Positions 61,690 to 64,000 of a DNA stretch of 64,000 bases are shown piece after piece (the stretch's first letter is position 1; each line of letters starts with the position of its first letter). Location of the stretch: NCBI GenBank assembly GCA_031546985.1, contig JAVBJN010000059.1, positions 1-64,000 of the forward strand, read 5' to 3'. The translations under genes and the position numbers were made by a program. Source of the stretch: JAVBJN01 sp031546985. Lineage in GTDB: Bacteria > Bacteroidota > Bacteroidia > Chitinophagales > Chitinophagaceae. Below the pieces are notes generated by a model. That model had not been told where the DNA came from. It was given only the letters and a program-made list of their open reading frames with translations, and ran no database searches.

Positions 61690-62502
61690 TTAATATTGCA
61701 TAAGCGTACCGTCTTTCTTTCCTTTCTTTACCGACCAGTTAAAAAATGCAATACTCAGCGGAAACAGCAACAGGCCAATGCACAGTAATGTAAGGATACG
61801 CGGCCACAGCATCGCTATACTGTAATGTTGCAGCATAGCCAGGCGCAGGGCTTCCAGTGCGTGCGTAACCGGCATCAGCACCGAGATGTATTGCAACCAT
61901 TGCGGCATTACACTTACCGGAAAAAAGGCGCCGCCGATAAGTGAACTGAATCCGCCAAAGATCCAGCCAAATGGTTCTCCCTGTTTAAATATAATGGTGC
62001 CCGCGGCAGAAATAATGCCCAGGCTTACAAATATGAGCAACGACAGGGCAAATACAACGATGGTGCTGGGCAGGTTTACCTGCGACAGATCAAAATGAAG
62101 GAATAGCACCCCAATGGAAAAAACCAGTATCAGCTGTATGCCAGAAGATATAAAGCTGTACAACGATGACATGAGCACTATGGCTGTAGTACTGGTTTGC
62201 GAACTTAAAATGGCCTCGAGGCACCCGGCCATCTGAGAGCGGCGCATGGTGCTGGAAAACGTGCCTACAGCAAGTGTAAAGTAACTGGTAAATGCAATGC
62301 CTACCAGGGCAAACGAAAAGTAATTGCCGCCATACCTGGCCAGGCTATCTGATTGGTTTACCAGTTTGCCCACAAAAAAAAAGGACAGGATAGGAAACAC
62401 TGCATTCAGTAACGTAATGGCAAAAGCCATTTTGTATCCAGACTCTATGAGAAAATCTTTACGAATAAAAGCAGCGGCCTTAGTATAACTCTTGGTAAGC
62501 AT
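61690..62502 (-). CDS. ABC-2-type transporter permease
   Basis: 270 residues from ATG 62502, which overlaps the ATPase stop by 23 bp; the longer frame to 62568 lies within the ATPase gene. Six hydrophobic helices, and the ABC-2 hallmark GAFFPVSVMPQWLQYISVLM (polysaccharide/drug exporter type). It forms an exporter with the preceding ATPase. The location beside the NRPS genes suggests export of the product or self-protection, though this is inferred. Confidence 0.85.
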   Translation of the reverse strand: MLTKSYTKAAAFIRKDFLIESGYKMAFAITLLNAVFPILSFFFVGKLVNQSDSLARYGGNYFSFALVGIAFTSYFTLAVGTFSSTMRRSQMAGCLEAILSSQTSTTAIVLMSSLYSFISSGIQLILVFSIGVLFLHFDLSQVNLPSTIVVFALSLLIFVSLGIISAAGTIIFKQGEPFGWIFGGFSSLIGGAFFPVSVMPQWLQYISVLMPVTHALEALRLAMLQHYSIAMLWPRILTLLCIGLLLFPLSIAFFNWSVKKGKKDGTLMQY

Positions 62503-63274
62503 GTTGTGAAGCGTTGATAGTGGAAGTATAAAAATCGTACAGGCTGGCATAAGAGCGCATTGCCTCATCTACAGTAGTAAGAGCCATAATCCTGCCCTTA
62601 TTCATTACGCATACTTTATTGCACAGCGCTTCGGCCTCTTCCAGCCGGTGGGTGGCAATAAGCAGCGTGCGCTCTGTTTGCGCATGTATCTTGTTTTGAA
62701 TTAGTTCTTTAATATCTTCTGCTGCAATAGGATCCAGTGTGCGTGTAGGTTCATCAAGAATCAGTATGCTCGGGTCGGAGAGCAGGCCACGTGCAATGGC
62801 CAGTTTTTGTTTCATGCCCGATGAATAGCCGGCTACCAGTTTTTTACCGGCATTGCCAAGCCCTACCAGGTCTACCAGCTCCGCAATCTTATCCTGTAGC
62901 TGCTGCCCAAAAAGATTGTCGAGCGCGCCAAAAAATTCCAGGTTTTGAACACCGGTAAGGCGCCAGTAAAAACTCCTTTCTTCATTCAGGATAAAGCCAA
63001 CCGATCTGCGGGCCTCGATATTGTGTTGTAAAGTATCATAACCGTTAATCACAATGCTGCCTTGTGTGGGAAACAGTAGGCCGCCTATCAGCTTTAGTAA
63101 GGTGGTTTTGCCAGCGCCATTGGTTCCCAGAAACGCGATTTTATCGCCAGGTTCAATGGTGATGTTAATATTGGTAAGTGCTTGCGCATATTCTTTTTTC
63201 AGAGGTTTGGTAAACAAGTCTTTATACCTTCTGGGTACCGGATAAGACATGTGAATATTGCTGATCTGCAACAT
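62480..63274 (-). CDS. ABC transporter ATP-binding protein
   Basis: 264 residues. Walker A LGTNGAGKTTLLKLI, signature YSSGMKQKLAIARGL, Walker B ILILDEPTRTLDP and the H-loop His in LIATHRLEEAEAL. The start MLQISNIHMSYPVPRRYKDL resembles ATPases of ABC-2 exporters. Overlaps its permease partner. It probably powers export of the lipopeptide-type product. Confidence 0.92.
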   Translation of the reverse strand: MLQISNIHMSYPVPRRYKDLFTKPLKKEYAQALTNINITIEPGDKIAFLGTNGAGKTTLLKLIGGLLFPTQGSIVINGYDTLQHNIEARRSVGFILNEERSFYWRLTGVQNLEFFGALDNLFGQQLQDKIAELVDLVGLGNAGKKLVAGYSSGMKQKLAIARGLLSDPSILILDEPTRTLDPIAAEDIKELIQNKIHAQTERTLLIATHRLEEAEALCNKVCVMNKGRIMALTTVDEAMRSYASLYDFYTSTINASQHAYQELY

Positions 63275-63344
63275 ATTGTTATTGGTAATAAGTTATACAA
63301 AATAATAAAGCGGTGTTTAACGTGCAAATAAAATCTGCATAGTG

Positions 63345-64000
63345 CTAAACAGTGCGGCATTTACTGTACAGGGTTTCATGCTGCGTTATAAAATCTTCGG
63401 TACGGTGGTGGGTGGTTACATAAGCCTTACCTATCGCGCCAGTGTCTATTCTCAATTGTTCATCCCGCAATAGCGATAATATGTGTTGGGCTGCCTCCTG
63501 GTACTGCCCTGGCCGGAACAAATACCCGTTCTGCCCCGGAAAAATAAGATCGGTATTGCCAGGTACGGCGGTAGCTACCACCGGTATACCAAAGCTCATC
63601 GCTTCCAGCAGGGCATAGGGCATGCCTTCCCAGATAGAAGTATGCAATAAAATATCGGTAGCGCTGTACAGGCATGCAATATGGTTCATATGGCCGGTAA
63701 GGGTTACCCATTGTGTTAAGCCATATTGCCTGATCTGTGCGGATAGAAGATCATGCGCTTCGCCACTCCCGGCCAGCACAAAATGTACATCGCTGCGCTG
63801 CAGCAATACGGCTTTTGCTATGTGTATGAAAGCCGACCAGTCTTTTTGCGCGGTAAGGCGCCCCACACCGGCAATGATGCGGTGCCCGGCAGGTATGTTA
63901 TAGTGCTGCCGCAGCTGCTGCACCTCTGTGGCCCGGCAGCGTTGCGCGGCAGGTACTACATTCCGGATCAGCATGGTTTGCTCCTGGCGGGCTATACCTT
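63345..64000 (-). CDS. GT4-family glycosyltransferase, C-terminal part (runs off the window)
   Basis: The frame is open to the window edge, so at least 218 residues of a usually 350-400-residue protein are present. GT-B C-terminal domain with IIAGVGRLTAQKDWSAFIHI, VHFVLAGSGEAHDL and the nucleotide-sugar motif SIWEGMPYALLEAMSFGIPV (E-x7-E). It transfers a sugar from a nucleotide-sugar donor. Its start lies outside the window, so membership of the biosynthetic cluster is uncertain; 70 bp separate it from the ABC ATPase gene on the same strand. Confidence 0.88.
   Translation of the reverse strand, partial: GIARQEQTMLIRNVVPAAQRCRATEVQQLRQHYNIPAGHRIIAGVGRLTAQKDWSAFIHIAKAVLLQRSDVHFVLAGSGEAHDLLSAQIRQYGLTQWVTLTGHMNHIACLYSATDILLHTSIWEGMPYALLEAMSFGIPVVATAVPGNTDLIFPGQNGYLFRPGQYQEAAQHILSLLRDEQLRIDTGAIGKAYVTTHHRTEDFITQHETLYSKCRTV

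Noticed and set aside
1..64000. CRISPR array, rRNA or complete tRNA genes
   Set aside because: No regularly spaced short repeats were seen, and no rRNA-like or full cloverleaf sequence was recognised by eye.
63345..64000. Glycosyltransferase as a certain part of the NRPS product pathway
   Set aside because: The gene runs off the window and could belong to a polysaccharide locus to the right; membership cannot be decided.

Overview
The window comes from a chromosome of the phylum Bacteroidota, most likely family Chitinophagaceae or a relative. Evidence for this: several secreted proteins end in type IX secretion (T9SS) sorting domains, there is a CHU_C-type C-terminus, promoters fit TTTG-N19-TAnnTTTG, and Shine-Dalgarno sequences are poor or absent. 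All family names below are recognised from memory of motifs; no database search was possible.

Region 1 (1-6.6 kb) is an Rhs polymorphic-toxin locus. It holds the end of an Rhs protein with a putative AHH-type nuclease tip and a DMP19/DUF4375-like immunity gene, a displaced toxin tip with its own immunity gene, a second 5'-truncated Rhs copy with a different tip and a membrane immunity gene, and the decayed remains of another toxin/immunity pair related to that last one. Terminator hairpins separate the modules.

Region 2 (6.7-9.6 kb) looks like a one-cassette, integron-like element. A tyrosine recombinase reads rightward. Divergent from it lies a DUF5343 + Swt1-type HEPN gene pair, whose 3' end carries a long attC-like imperfect inverted repeat.

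Region 3 (9.7-26.8 kb) is mostly core or surface-protein chromosome: a PPK2 polyphosphate kinase, a SulP transporter, five intact secreted proteins with sorting domains plus one decayed adhesin, small membrane proteins, a lipoprotein and a SUKH-like protein.

Region 4 (27.2-63.3 kb) is a biosynthetic cluster and the most interesting part. A FAAL-started NRPS, a Thr-type NRPS module, a Pro-like NRPS module and a stand-alone TubC-docked condensation domain would make a lipopeptide. In the same tightly packed minus-strand operon are FkbH plus an ACP (a glyceryl-ACP supply), an aminotransferase fused to an acyl-ACP-reductase-like domain, a MaoC-SDR fusion, a rifampin-phosphotransferase-like enzyme, SCP2, acyl-CoA dehydrogenase-like and KASIII-like proteins. 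They are followed by a complete phosphatidylethanolamine-type headgroup set: a CarS-like CTP transferase, a PssA-like CDP-alcohol transferase and a phosphatidylserine decarboxylase. My inference is that the cluster makes a peptide-based phospholipid mimic: lipopeptide, then a C3 amino-alcohol, then phosphate, CDP activation, phosphoserine and finally phosphoethanolamine. A type II thioesterase, an Sfp-type PPTase and an ABC exporter flank it. A GT4 glycosyltransferase runs off the right edge.
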